DNA of 64,000 nt from Actinacidiphila alni (GCF_900112845.1 NZ_FONG01000004.1:62001-126000), one strand, 5' to 3'. Shown: positions 19,934 through 29,071, counted from the stretch's first letter. Made by a program: numbers and translations. Notes: generated by a model from the letters alone, not told the origin.

Positions 19934-19962
19934 TTGACATGCTCACGTTCCACCGCTGAAAT
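19934..19962 (+). promoter_or_regulatory. Candidate promoter for the GH27 gene
   Basis: TTGACA (19934-19939), a 17-bp spacer and TGAAAT (19957-19962), 61 bp before the ATG. The -35 is perfect but the -10 lacks the usual A at position 2. Confidence 0.4.
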
Positions 19963-20022
19963 GTGGTTGTTTTCGTTCGACCCCGTTGGATTGTGCGCCA
20001 TTTACCTGACTCGGAGCCGCAC

Positions 20023-22188
20023 ATGCCCCACGAACGATCGCTCACGCCGCACCGCTTCCGGCAGCGCCTCGCGGCCTCGGCGGCATCGCTCACCCTGGTC
20101 GCCGGCGCGGGCGCGGGACTCGCCGCGCTCGCCGCGACCGCCGCCGTCTCCGTCCAGCTCGCCACCGCCCCGCCGGCCGCGGCACTGGACAACGGCCTGG
20201 CCCTCACCCCGCAGATGGGCTTCAACAACTGGAATTCCACCGGCTGCGGCACGCAGTTCAACGAGGCGATGGTCAAGGGCATCGCCGACCTGTTCGTCTC
20301 GGAGGGCCTCAAGGCGGCGGGCTACACCTACGTCAATCTGGACGACTGCTGGGCACTGCCCAACCGGGACGCGTCCGGCAATCTCGTCGCCGACCCCGTC
20401 CGCTTCCCCGACGGCATCAAGGCGGTCGCCGACTACGTGCACTCCAAGGGGCTGAAATTCGGCCTCTACTCCTCGGCCGGCACCAAGACCTGCAACAGCG
20501 CGGGTTTCCCCGGCGGCCTCGGCCACGAGCAGCAGGACGCGAATCTGTGGGCGTCGTGGGGCGTGGACTACCTCAAGTACGACAACTGCAACAACAACGG
20601 TGTCGACGCGCAGCAGCGCTACAAGGCGATGGGCGACGCGCTGAAGGCCACCGGCCGGCCGATCCTCTACAGCATCTGCGAGTGGGGCTCGAACCAGCCG
20701 TGGAACTGGGCCCCGGCGATCGGCAACTCCTGGCGCACCACCGGTGACATCAGCGACTCCTGGTCCAGCATGATCGGCATCGCGCACCAGAACCAGCAGC
20801 TCGCGCCGTACGCGAAGCCGGGCGCCTGGAACGACCCGGACATGCTGGAGGTCGGCAACGGCGGCATGACCGACACCGAGTACCGCACGCACTTCAGCCT
20901 CTGGTCGGAGATGGCCGCGCCGCTGCTGATCGGCAGCGACATCCGCAGCGCGTCCGCCGCGACCCTCACGATCCTGAAGAACACCGATGTGATCGCGGTC
21001 GACCAGGACCCGCTCGGCAAGCAGGGCACCGTGGTCTCCTCCTCCGGCGGCAAGGTCGTGATGTCCAAGCCGCTGGCCGACGGCGGCCGGGCGGTCACCC
21101 TCACCAACGAGAACGCGTCCGCCCAGACCGTCTCCACCACCGCGCAGGACATCGGCGTCGGCGGCACGACCTCGTACGCCCTCAAGGACCTGTGGTCCAA
21201 GGCCACGTCCAGCACCAGCGGCACGATCAGCGCCTCGGTGCCCGCGCACGGCACCGTGATGTTCCGGGTCACCCCGGGCAGCCCGGTGCCGCCGCCGACC
21301 GGACTGAACCAGCTGAGCGACCTGCCGTGGACCTCGGCGGTCAGCGCCTGGGGCCCGGTCGAGCGCGACCACAGCAATGGCGAGCAGGCCGCGGGCGACG
21401 GCAAGACCCTCACGATCGGCGGCACCACCTACGCCAAGGGCCTTGGCGCGCACGCGCCGAGCGACATCTCCTACTACCTCGGCAAGCTCTGCAAGAAGCT
21501 GACCGTGGACGTCGGGGTGGACGACGAGGTGGGCGGCAACGGTTCGGTGGACTTCCAGGTCTACAAGGACGGCGCGCTGGCGGCCGACAGCGGCACACGG
21601 ACCGGCAATGACGCGGCCGCGCATCTGACCGCCGACCTCACCGGGGCGACGACGCTGCGGCTGGTGGCGACCGACGCGGGCGACGGCATGAATTACGACC
21701 ACGCCGACTGGGCGGACGCCAAGGTCTCCTGCGGCAACGGCCCCTCGGCCGGGACACACGCCCTCAGCGACCTGAACTGGACCTCGGCGGTGAGCGGTTG
21801 GGGCCCGGTGGAGAAGGACCGCAGCAATGGCGAGCAGGCCGCGGGCGACGGCCGGACGCTGACCATCGGCGGCGCCACGTACAGCAAGGGCCTGGGGGTG
21901 CACGCGGCCAGCACCGTCACCTACTACCTGGGCGGCGGGTGTTCGTCGATCGCGACCGATGTGGGGGTGGACGACGAGGTGAGCAGCAACGGCTCGGTGG
22001 ACTTCCGGATCTACCGCGACGACACCCTGGTCGCGGACAGCGGTGTGGTGACCACCAGTGACACCGCGCGGCATCTGACGGCCGCTCTGAACGGCGGTAC
22101 GGAGCTGCGGTTGGTCGTCACCGACGGCGGCAACGGCAACAACTCCGACCATGCCGACTGGGCGGGGCCGGTACTGACCTGCGGCTGA
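20023..22188 (+). CDS. Secreted GH27 alpha-galactosidase with two NPCBM modules
   Basis: A 721-aa exported melibiase. An Ala-rich signal peptide ends near residue 57. The GH27 barrel (about 60-330) starts at LALTPQMGFNNWNS. The nucleophile is D187 in YLKYDNC. The acid/base is D242 in WRTTGDI (RxxxD rule). A short beta-domain (about 340-430) follows, then two NPCBM/NEW2 carbohydrate-binding modules (about 432-575 and 583-721) that are near copies of each other (LSDLPWTSAVSAWGPVERDHSNGEQAAGDG versus the second copy, in short blocks). It releases terminal alpha-galactose from galactomannans or galacto-oligosaccharides. Start has GGAG 7 nt upstream. A strong hairpin terminator follows. Confidence 0.92.
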   Translation: MPHERSLTPHRFRQRLAASAASLTLVAGAGAGLAALAATAAVSVQLATAPPAAALDNGLALTPQMGFNNWNSTGCGTQFNEAMVKGIADLFVSEGLKAAGYTYVNLDDCWALPNRDASGNLVADPVRFPDGIKAVADYVHSKGLKFGLYSSAGTKTCNSAGFPGGLGHEQQDANLWASWGVDYLKYDNCNNNGVDAQQRYKAMGDALKATGRPILYSICEWGSNQPWNWAPAIGNSWRTTGDISDSWSSMIGIAHQNQQLAPYAKPGAWNDPDMLEVGNGGMTDTEYRTHFSLWSEMAAPLLIGSDIRSASAATLTILKNTDVIAVDQDPLGKQGTVVSSSGGKVVMSKPLADGGRAVTLTNENASAQTVSTTAQDIGVGGTTSYALKDLWSKATSSTSGTISASVPAHGTVMFRVTPGSPVPPPTGLNQLSDLPWTSAVSAWGPVERDHSNGEQAAGDGKTLTIGGTTYAKGLGAHAPSDISYYLGKLCKKLTVDVGVDDEVGGNGSVDFQVYKDGALAADSGTRTGNDAAAHLTADLTGATTLRLVATDAGDGMNYDHADWADAKVSCGNGPSAGTHALSDLNWTSAVSGWGPVEKDRSNGEQAAGDGRTLTIGGATYSKGLGVHAASTVTYYLGGGCSSIATDVGVDDEVSSNGSVDFRIYRDDTLVADSGVVTTSDTARHLTAALNGGTELRLVVTDGGNGNNSDHADWAGPVLTCG

Positions 22189-22231
22189 GTCCTCCGAGCT
22201 CTGCTCGGGGGCCCTTATCGGGTGGACCAAT

Positions 22232-22263
22232 GATGGCGGCGGAGAGCCCTCTCCGCCGCCATC
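22232..22263 (+). terminator. Terminator hairpin after the GH27 gene
   Basis: A perfect 15-bp stem (22232-22246 with 22249-22263) and 2-nt spacer, 43 bp after the alpha-galactosidase stop. It separates the GH27 gene from the GH16 promoter. Confidence 0.85.
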
Positions 22264-22495
22264 GCCATGTCGCGCGCGGTGGCCCCGCGTCAAGCTCTTG
22301 CACACAGCGAGAAGCCGCACAACTCCCTTATCGGGACAAGGGGTTCACAGATCCTTCGGATGTCGACACCAAGGTGTGCGCGGGTGAATTGCCGGGGCCA
22401 ATCTCGTTCACTTTCTTGACGTGTCAGCAACAGCGCCGTAATCATCACTGCAATCAGAGAGCGCTCTCTCGTTCGGCGACCAATCAGGAGACGCC
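22264..22495 (+). promoter_or_regulatory. GH16 gene control region
   Basis: This segment is AT-richer than its surroundings and holds no gene. It contains a candidate promoter TTGACG (22416-22421), 17 bp, TAATCA (22439-22444), then the LacI-type palindrome at 22456-22469 and an AGGAG ribosome site (22486-22490) 5 bp before the GTG. The operator lies just downstream of the -10, a repressor road-block position. Confidence 0.55.
22456..22469. promoter_or_regulatory. LacI-family (CebR-like) operator
   Basis: AGAGAGCGCTCTCT, a perfect 14-bp palindrome with the GAGCGCTC core seen in actinobacterial LacI regulators of glucan-degrading genes such as CebR/CelR (TGGGAGCGCTCCCA). It is 27 bp upstream of the GH16 start codon. 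Binding by a glucan-sensing LacI protein encoded elsewhere is inferred. Confidence 0.75.
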
Positions 22496-24649
22496 GTGAC
22501 CGGCACCCCCACATCCCCCACCATGAGCCCACCCCCCACCTCTCGATTCCCCCGATCATTGATCTTCGCGTTCGTCGCGGCCCTCATCGCCGGACTGGCG
22601 CTGACGGTCGCGCAGACCCCGGCCAAGGCCGCGGGCACCCTGCTCTCCCAGGCGAAGCCGGTCACGGCCTCGTCCACGGAGAACGCGGGCACCCCGGCCA
22701 CCGCGGCCGTGGACGGCGACCTCGGCACCCGATGGTCGAGCGCCGCCGCCGATCCCCAGTGGCTCCAGGTCGACCTCGGCACCAGTTCGGCGGTCACCCA
22801 GGTCGCGCTCAACTGGGAGACCGCGTACGCCAAGGCGTTCCAGATCCAGACCTCGGCGAACGGCACCACCTGGACGAACATCTACAGCACCACCACCGGA
22901 ACCGGCGGCAACCAGACCCTCGACGTCACCGGCACCGGCCGCTACGTCCGCCTCTACACCACCGCGCGCGCCACCCAATACGGCGTCTCCCTCTGGGAGT
23001 TCAAGGTCTACGGCTCCACCGGCACCGGCCCCGCCGCGTGCGGTACGGCCAACGCCGCGCTGAACCGGCCCGCCACGGCCTCCTCGACCGAGAACGCGGG
23101 CACGCCGGCCTCGGCCGCGGTCGACGGCAACACCGGCACCCGCTGGTCGAGCGCCGCCGCCGACCCGCAGTGGCTCCAGGTCGACCTCGGCAGCTCGCAG
23201 GCGGTCTGCGGGGTGCAACTCGCGTGGGAGACCGCGTACGCGAAGGCGTACCAGATCCAGGTCTCGGACAACGGCACCAACTGGACCACCGCGTACAGCA
23301 CCACGACCGGACCGGGCGCGACCGAACTGATCACGCTGTCCGGCACCGGCCGCTACGTCCGCGTCTACACCACCGCGCGCGCCACCCAATACGGCGTCTC
23401 GCTCTGGGAGTTCCAGGTCTTCACCGGCGGCGACGGCACGACACCGCCCACCAGCCCGCCGCCGAGCGGCGGCGCGAAGCTGCTGTCGTACAACAAGCCG
23501 GCGACCGCCTCGACATACCAGGACGCCAACAGCTGCGTCGGCTGCACCGCGTCCAAGGCGTTCGACGAGGACCCGGCGACCCGCTGGGCGACCAGTGACT
23601 CCAACGGCTGGGTCGACCCGGGCTGGATCAGCGTCGACCTCGGCGCGACCGCGCACATCACCCAGGTCGTCCTCCAGTGGGACCCGGCCTACGCGGTCTC
23701 GTACCAGATCCAGGTCTCGCCCGACAACACCAACTGGACGAGCATCTACTCCACCACGACCGGCAAGGGCTTCAAGGAGACCCTGAACGTCGACGGCACG
23801 GGCCGCTACGTGCGGATGTACGGCACGCAGCGCAGCAACGGATACGGCTACTCGCTGTGGACCTTCGATGTCTACGGCACCGGCGGCAACCCCACCGCGC
23901 CGCCGGCCACCCCGCCGAACCCGGGCAACCCCGAACACCTCGTGTGGAGCGACGAGTTCAACGGCGCCGCGGGCACCAAGCCGGACACGAGCAAGTGGAC
24001 GCAGGACACCGGCGGCGGCCAGAACGGCGAGCTGGAGTACTACACCAACGGCAACAACACGGCCATGGACGGCAACGGCAACCTCGTCATCGAGGCGCGG
24101 AAGGAGAACGTCGAGGGCCATCAGTACACCTCCGGCCGGATCAACACCTCGGACCACTTCAACTTCACCTACGGCCACGTCGAGGCGCGGATCAAGGTGA
24201 GCGGTACACAGGGTCTGTGGCCCGCCTTCTGGATGCTCGGGTCGAACTTCAAGACCGGTACGCCATGGCCGAATTCCGGCGAGATCGACATCATGGAGCA
24301 CGTCGGCAAGGTCGCGGACTCGGTCTACTCCACGCTGCACGCCCCGGCCTACAACGGCGGAAACGGTTACGGGCAGCCGTACACCGTGGCGGGCAGCGAC
24401 TTCGCCTCGGACTTCCACACCTACGCCGTGGACTGGGACTCCAGCCACATGACGTTCTCGGTGGACGGGCACGCCTTCTTCACCGCCGACAAGGCGACGA
24501 TCGAGTCGACCCGCGGTCCCTGGGTGTACGACCACCCGTTCTACATCATCCTCAACAACGCGGTGGGCGGTGACTGGCCGGGAGCGCCCGACGCCAGCAC
24601 CGTCTTCCCGCAGCGCATGCTGATCGACTACGTGCGCGTCTCGCAGTAG
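22496..24649 (+). CDS. Secreted GH16 endo-beta-1,3-glucanase (laminarinase) with three discoidin domains
   Basis: A 717-aa exported enzyme. Signal segment: residues 1-45, ending QTPAKAAG. Three F5/8-type C (CBM32-like) domains follow at about 48-165, 182-305 and 325-455, the third carrying a CVGC Cys pair. A Pro-rich linker leads to a GH16 domain (about 475-717). The catalytic motif is GEIDIMEHVG with E596 (nucleophile), D598 and E601 (acid/base), plus the substrate-binding WPAFWMLG. It should cut internal beta-1,3-glucan bonds in laminarin or fungal walls. GTG start has AGGAG 5 nt upstream. The LacI palindrome in the leader suggests glucan induction. Confidence 0.93.
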   Translation: MTGTPTSPTMSPPPTSRFPRSLIFAFVAALIAGLALTVAQTPAKAAGTLLSQAKPVTASSTENAGTPATAAVDGDLGTRWSSAAADPQWLQVDLGTSSAVTQVALNWETAYAKAFQIQTSANGTTWTNIYSTTTGTGGNQTLDVTGTGRYVRLYTTARATQYGVSLWEFKVYGSTGTGPAACGTANAALNRPATASSTENAGTPASAAVDGNTGTRWSSAAADPQWLQVDLGSSQAVCGVQLAWETAYAKAYQIQVSDNGTNWTTAYSTTTGPGATELITLSGTGRYVRVYTTARATQYGVSLWEFQVFTGGDGTTPPTSPPPSGGAKLLSYNKPATASTYQDANSCVGCTASKAFDEDPATRWATSDSNGWVDPGWISVDLGATAHITQVVLQWDPAYAVSYQIQVSPDNTNWTSIYSTTTGKGFKETLNVDGTGRYVRMYGTQRSNGYGYSLWTFDVYGTGGNPTAPPATPPNPGNPEHLVWSDEFNGAAGTKPDTSKWTQDTGGGQNGELEYYTNGNNTAMDGNGNLVIEARKENVEGHQYTSGRINTSDHFNFTYGHVEARIKVSGTQGLWPAFWMLGSNFKTGTPWPNSGEIDIMEHVGKVADSVYSTLHAPAYNGGNGYGQPYTVAGSDFASDFHTYAVDWDSSHMTFSVDGHAFFTADKATIESTRGPWVYDHPFYIILNNAVGGDWPGAPDASTVFPQRMLIDYVRVSQ

Positions 24650-24733
24650 GACGTGCGCGTCCCGCAGTAACCCCGGCAGCGAGAACGCCGGACAGGACCA
24701 CCACCGGCTGCCGCCCCACCGGCAGCAATCGCC

Positions 24734-24770
24734 GGATGCCCGGGCCCTCACCGCGAGGGCCCGGGCATCC
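24734..24770 (+). terminator. Terminator hairpin between GH16 and GH3 genes
   Basis: A perfect 16-bp stem (24734-24749 with 24755-24770) and 5-nt loop, 84 bp after the GH16 stop and 55 bp before the GH3 start. Only 55 bp remain for a separate GH3 promoter and none is evident, so partial readthrough from the GH16 promoter is likely. Confidence 0.85.
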
Positions 24771-24825
24771 GCCCCCCACCACCACCTCTGTCGGCAGAAC
24801 CGCCGTACGAGAGAGGCGATGTCCC

Positions 24826-27800
24826 GTGCCCCACGCATGGCTCAGCACTCCCCCACGCCCCCTTCCCCCGCCACGGCGGCGCGCCGCCGCCCGCTCCCGG
24901 CTGGCCGCGCTGATCGGCTTCGTGCTGATCGCCGCGCTCGCCCTGGTGGCCACACCGCGGCTCGCGGGCGCCGCCGATCCGGTGCTGCTCTCGCAGGGCC
25001 GGCCCGCGACCGCGTCCTCGGCCGAGAACGCCGGCACCCCGGCGTCCGCCGCGGTCGACGGCGACACCGGCACCCGCTGGTCCAGTGCCTTCTCCGACCC
25101 GCAGTGGCTCCAGGTCGACCTCGGCTCCAGCCGGCCGGTCAGCCGTGTCGTCCTCAACTGGGAGACGGCCGCCGCCAAGGCCTTCAAGCTCCAGGTCTCC
25201 GACAACGGCACCACCTGGACGGACATCTACTCCACCGGCACGGCGACCGGCGGCGTCCAGACGCTCGACGTGAGCGGCACCGGCCGTTATGTGCGGATGT
25301 ACGGCACCGCCCGCACCACCGCCTACGGCTACTCGCTGTGGGAGTTCCAGGTGTACGGCGGCGGCACCGCACCGGCGGTCTGCGGCAATACGACGGCGGC
25401 GCTCGGCAGGCCCGCGACCGCGTCGTCCACCGAGAACGACGGCACCCCGGCCTCGGCGGCCTTCGACGGCAACGCGGGCACCCGCTGGTCCAGCGCCGCA
25501 GCCGACCCGCAGTGGATCCAGGTCGACCTCGGTTCCTCGCAGGACATCTGCGGCGCCCAGCTGACGTGGGAGACCGCGTACGGCACGGCCTACCAGATCC
25601 AGGTCTCCGCCAACGGCTCGACCTGGACCACCGCCTACTCCACGACGACCGGCCACGGCGGCACCGAGAATCTCTCGTTCACCGCGACCGGCCGCTACGT
25701 GCGGCTGTACGGCACCGCCCGCGCCACCCAATGGGGCTACTCCCTCTGGGAGTTCACCGTCCTGACCCCCGGCGGCAGCACGACGCCGCCCGGCGGCGGC
25801 AACGGCGACTGCCCGTGGGTCGGTTCGACCGCACCGGTCGCCGACCGGGTCGCACAGGTGCTGGCGCAGATGACGCAGGCGCAGAAGATCCAGATGCTGC
25901 ACGGCAACGGCGGAACCCAGCCGTACATCGGCGACATGTCCGCGATTCCGTCGCTGTGCATTCCGGCGATGGGCTTCCAGGACGGCCCCAGCGGGGTCGG
26001 CGACGGACTCGGCGGCGTCACCCAGCTGCCGTCCGCGGTCTCCTCGGCGGCGACCTGGGACACCGCGCTGCAGAAGCAGTACGGCACGGTGGCCGGCAAT
26101 GAATTCGCGGGCAAGGGCGCGGACGTGGCGCTCGGCCCGACGATGAACATCGTGCGCGACCCGCGCTGGGGCCGGGCCTTCGAGACCTACAGCGAGGACC
26201 CGTACCTGAGCGCGCAGATGGCCACCGCGAGCATCCAGGGCATCCAGAGCCAGGGCGTGATGGCGCAGGCCAAGCACGTCGCGGTCTACAACCAGGAGAC
26301 CAACCGCAACGGGCCCGCGGACAACGCGATCGTCGACAACCGCACGCTCCAGGAGATCTATCTGCCCGCCTTCCAGGCGGCGGTGAGCAAGGGCGCCTCG
26401 GCGTCGGTGATGTGCGCGTACAGCACGGTCAACGGCGTCTACGCCTGCCAGAACGCGTATCTGCTGAACAACGCGCTCTACCAGCAGGCCGGTTTCGGCG
26501 GCTTCGTCACCAGCGACTGGGGCGGGGCGCACTCCACTGTGGACTCGGCGAACAACGGCATGACGATCGAGATGCCGGGCGGTTACTTCTACGCCGACTT
26601 CCTCGCGCAGGCGCTCGCCAACGGCCAGGTCAGCCAGGCGACGCTGAACACGATGGTGAGCCGGGTGCTGACGCAGATGTTCGCCTTCGGGCTCTTCGAC
26701 AAGACCAGGACCGGCTCCACCTCGGCGGTGGTGACCACGCCCGAGCACAAGGCGACGGCCCGTCAGGTCGCCGAGCAGGGAAGTGTGTTGCTCAAGAACA
26801 GCGGGATCCTGCCGCTGTCGACGGCCACCACGCACTCCATCGCGGTGATCGGCCCGGACGGCGGTGCCGGGGTGCGCAGCGTCGGCGGCGGCAGCGCCAC
26901 GGCGACCAGTTCCGGTACGGTCGCGCCGCTGAACGCCCTCCAGACCCGGATGGGCAGCACCAGCGCGGTGACGTACAACGACGGCACCGATGTGGGCGCG
27001 GCGGTCAACGCGGCGCGCGCCGCCGATGTGGCCGTGGTGTGCGTCGGCTACGGCGAGAACGAGGGCACCGACCTCACCGGCATCGACCTGCCGAACAACC
27101 AGAACCAGCTGATCCAGCAGGTCGCGGCGGCCAACCCGAACACGATCGTGGTGCTCAACACCGGTTCCGCGGTGGCCATGCCGTGGCTCGGCCAGGTCAA
27201 GGGCGTGCTGGAGGAGTGGTACGCGGGCCAGGAGGTCGGCAATTCGGTGGCGGCGCTGCTGTTCGGCGACGTCAACCCATCCGGCAAGCTGCCGGTGACC
27301 TTCCCGCAGAGTCTCGCGGACGTGCCCGCGCACACCGCGGCGCAGTGGCCGGGCGACAGTTCGGGCGTGCAGTACAGCGAGGGGCTGAAGGTCGGCTACC
27401 GGTGGTACGACGCGCAGAACATCACGCCGCTGTTCCCGTTCGGCTTCGGCCTGTCCTACACCACCTTCTCCTTCTCCGGTCTCCAGGTGGGCGCGCTCGA
27501 CGGGTCGGGCAACGCCACGGTGTCCGCGACGGTCACCAACACCGGCACCCGTGCGGGCGCCGAGATCGCCCAGCTCTACATCGGCGATCCGGCGAGCACC
27601 GGCGAGCCCGCCAAGCAGCTCAAGGGCTTCCAGCGGGTGGACCTCCAGCCGGGCGCCAGCGCCAAGGTCACCTTCCCGGTGACCGCGCACGATCTGGCGT
27701 ACTGGAACACCGCCGGTGGCAACTGGACGACGGCCGCGGGGAGTTACCAGATCATGGTCGGTGACTCCTCGCGGAATCTGCCGCTGACCGGGACGCTGAA

Positions 27801-28110
27801 CGTGCCGACGGCGATGACCGCGAAGACGGTCGGGGCGGCGGCCACCCAGGCGTCCGCCGTCACCGTGGACAATCCGCACGGCATGAGCAGCCCGGCGCAC
27901 CGCGCGGTGTCGCTGCCGGTGACGGCGAAGGCGTCGGCGGGCCGCTCGCTCACCTTCACCGCGACCGGGCTGCCCGCGGGGCTGTCGATCAGCCCGTCCG
28001 GGGTGATCTCGGGCACCGCCTCGCGAGCCGGCTCCAGCACGGTCAGCGTGACCGCGTCCGACGGGCACGGCGCGTCCGACACGGTGAGTTTCGTGTGGAC
28101 GGTGACGTGA
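24826..28110 (+). CDS. Secreted GH3 beta-glucosidase with two discoidin domains
   Basis: A 1094-aa exported GH3 enzyme. The Arg-rich N-terminus and hydrophobic segment (about 20-45) form a signal peptide. Two discoidin domains (about 50-170 and 190-310) closely resemble those of the GH16 neighbour. GH3 N-terminal barrel: about 330-620, with KHVAVYNQETNRNG and nucleophile D564 in TSDWG. The alpha/beta sandwich and FnIII-like domains (about 640-990) include GFGLSYTTFSFS. A C-terminal Ig-like putative domain (about 1005-1094) ends the protein. It probably removes glucose from oligosaccharides released by the laminarinase. GTG start with GAGAGG upstream. The exact linkage specificity is not provable here. 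Confidence 0.9.
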   Translation: MPHAWLSTPPRPLPPPRRRAAARSRLAALIGFVLIAALALVATPRLAGAADPVLLSQGRPATASSAENAGTPASAAVDGDTGTRWSSAFSDPQWLQVDLGSSRPVSRVVLNWETAAAKAFKLQVSDNGTTWTDIYSTGTATGGVQTLDVSGTGRYVRMYGTARTTAYGYSLWEFQVYGGGTAPAVCGNTTAALGRPATASSTENDGTPASAAFDGNAGTRWSSAAADPQWIQVDLGSSQDICGAQLTWETAYGTAYQIQVSANGSTWTTAYSTTTGHGGTENLSFTATGRYVRLYGTARATQWGYSLWEFTVLTPGGSTTPPGGGNGDCPWVGSTAPVADRVAQVLAQMTQAQKIQMLHGNGGTQPYIGDMSAIPSLCIPAMGFQDGPSGVGDGLGGVTQLPSAVSSAATWDTALQKQYGTVAGNEFAGKGADVALGPTMNIVRDPRWGRAFETYSEDPYLSAQMATASIQGIQSQGVMAQAKHVAVYNQETNRNGPADNAIVDNRTLQEIYLPAFQAAVSKGASASVMCAYSTVNGVYACQNAYLLNNALYQQAGFGGFVTSDWGGAHSTVDSANNGMTIEMPGGYFYADFLAQALANGQVSQATLNTMVSRVLTQMFAFGLFDKTRTGSTSAVVTTPEHKATARQVAEQGSVLLKNSGILPLSTATTHSIAVIGPDGGAGVRSVGGGSATATSSGTVAPLNALQTRMGSTSAVTYNDGTDVGAAVNAARAADVAVVCVGYGENEGTDLTGIDLPNNQNQLIQQVAAANPNTIVVLNTGSAVAMPWLGQVKGVLEEWYAGQEVGNSVAALLFGDVNPSGKLPVTFPQSLADVPAHTAAQWPGDSSGVQYSEGLKVGYRWYDAQNITPLFPFGFGLSYTTFSFSGLQVGALDGSGNATVSATVTNTGTRAGAEIAQLYIGDPASTGEPAKQLKGFQRVDLQPGASAKVTFPVTAHDLAYWNTAGGNWTTAAGSYQIMVGDSSRNLPLTGTLNVPTAMTAKTVGAAATQASAVTVDNPHGMSSPAHRAVSLPVTAKASAGRSLTFTATGLPAGLSISPSGVISGTASRAGSSTVSVTASDGHGASDTVSFVWTVT

Positions 28111-28122
28111 CCCGATGAGCGG

Positions 28123-28150
28123 GGCGCGCGGGCCGAACCGCCCGCGCGCC
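28123..28150 (+). terminator. Terminator hairpin after the GH3 gene
   Basis: A perfect 11-bp GC-only stem (28123-28133 with 28140-28150) and 6-nt loop, 12 bp after the GH3 stop. Confidence 0.8.
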
Positions 28151-28160
28151 GCCCGTGCGA

Positions 28161-28202
28161 CCGCCTCCCCGTATGTGATGACGGCTCATGACGGGGAGGC
28201 GG
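28161..28202 (+). terminator. Second hairpin downstream of the GH3 gene
   Basis: A perfect 12-bp stem (28161-28172 with 28191-28202) and 18-nt loop, immediately after the first terminator. The pair forms a tandem terminator. Confidence 0.7.
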
Positions 28203-28314
28203 TCGTGCGTCCGGGGCACAGCCGCCTTGACCCGCGCATTGTTGTCAGGGCCGCGTCAGTCGCCCTAGAGTGACGCGCGTAGCATTCCGGCACCCCCACA
28301 CTCCGGGACGTGAC

Positions 28315-28629
28315 ATGAGACGCCGACGTACCCTCCTTGCCGTCTGCGCGCTGACCCTCCCCGCCCTCACCGCGCTGGTCCCCTCCGCCGGGGCGGCCGT
28401 GCCGCCCGAGCACGCGATCGTGGTCTGTCAGAGCGCCAGTTTCTACGCCAACTACGACAGTGCGAACGGCCCCAGCGGCCTCAAGCGCACCCTCGGCTAC
28501 GGCGACAAGATCGGCCACACCCCGGGCTCGCACCCGGTCTACAACGGCTGGGCCGCGTCCTTCGACTACGGGCCCAACGACTGGGGCTATCTGCGGATCG
28601 AGTGCATCGGCGGCTACGACTCCTGGTGA
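28315..28629 (+). CDS. Small secreted SH3-like protein, function unknown
   Basis: A 104-aa exported protein with an RRRR start, a hydrophobic signal core and cleavage near SAGA. The mature part is about 75 residues with two cysteines (VVCQSASFYANYDS and RIECIGGY). It is rich in Gly, Tyr and Trp and resembles short bacterial SH3-like folds. It ends with an aromatic YDSW. I do not recognise a named family. The next gene is a similar small protein 56 bp downstream, so the two are likely co-transcribed. Confidence 0.7.
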   Translation: MRRRRTLLAVCALTLPALTALVPSAGAAVPPEHAIVVCQSASFYANYDSANGPSGLKRTLGYGDKIGHTPGSHPVYNGWAASFDYGPNDWGYLRIECIGGYDSW

Positions 28630-28685
28630 GCCGCTCCCCGCACCGCCCCGAACCCTCAACCCCCCACCCCCGAACGGGAGTCCGC

Positions 28686-28979
28686 ATGCCGCGCACCACC
28701 CGTACCGCACTGACCGCCGCCGCGACCGCGGTCCTCGCCGCCGGCGCGCTCGTCGCCGTCTCCTCCCCCGCGCAGGCCGCGGACGGCAGAGTCGGCGTCC
28801 GCGAGACCGTCTGCGCCCAGGACCTCTACGTCCGCACCGCGCCGCTCGGCGCCTGGACCGGCACCCTCTTCCAGGGCCAGACCTTCCTCGTCGAGCAGCT
28901 GGACGGCGACTGGGTCTACGGCTTCGCCTACGGGGACATCAACCGGCACGGCTGGGTCCAGGACGGCTGGTTCTGCTGA
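28686..28979 (+). CDS. Small secreted SH3-domain protein
   Basis: A 97-aa exported protein. The signal peptide ends at PAQA (about residue 31). The mature 66 residues match bacterial SH3 (SH3b) logic: DLYVRTAPLGAWTGTLFQGQTFLVEQLDGDWVYGF, then GWVQDGWFC at the C-terminus. Two cysteines (VCAQ and the terminal WFC) could form a disulfide. SH3b domains often bind cell-wall peptides. It lies directly after another Cys-pair small secreted protein. GGGAG precedes the ATG. Confidence 0.75.
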   Translation: MPRTTRTALTAAATAVLAAGALVAVSSPAQAADGRVGVRETVCAQDLYVRTAPLGAWTGTLFQGQTFLVEQLDGDWVYGFAYGDINRHGWVQDGWFC

Positions 28980-29044
28980 CCGTCCGGTTCCGCGATCGTC
29001 CGGCTCCGCCGGCCGTCCGGTTCCGCCGACCCACCGTCAACTCC

Positions 29045-29071
29045 CCGCCCGGCGCACCCCCGGCCGGGCGG
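29045..29071 (+). terminator. Hairpin after the small secreted protein pair
   Basis: A 9-bp perfect stem (29045-29053 with 29063-29071) and 9-nt loop, 65 bp downstream of the second small gene. Upstream of it, CGTCCGGTTCCGC-like 13-14-mers occur three times (28980-29030). Confidence 0.6.

Noticed and set aside
28186..28710. Minus-strand frame of 174 codons opposite the small secreted proteins
   Set aside because: It crosses two terminator hairpins and opposes two genes with signal peptides and ribosome sites.
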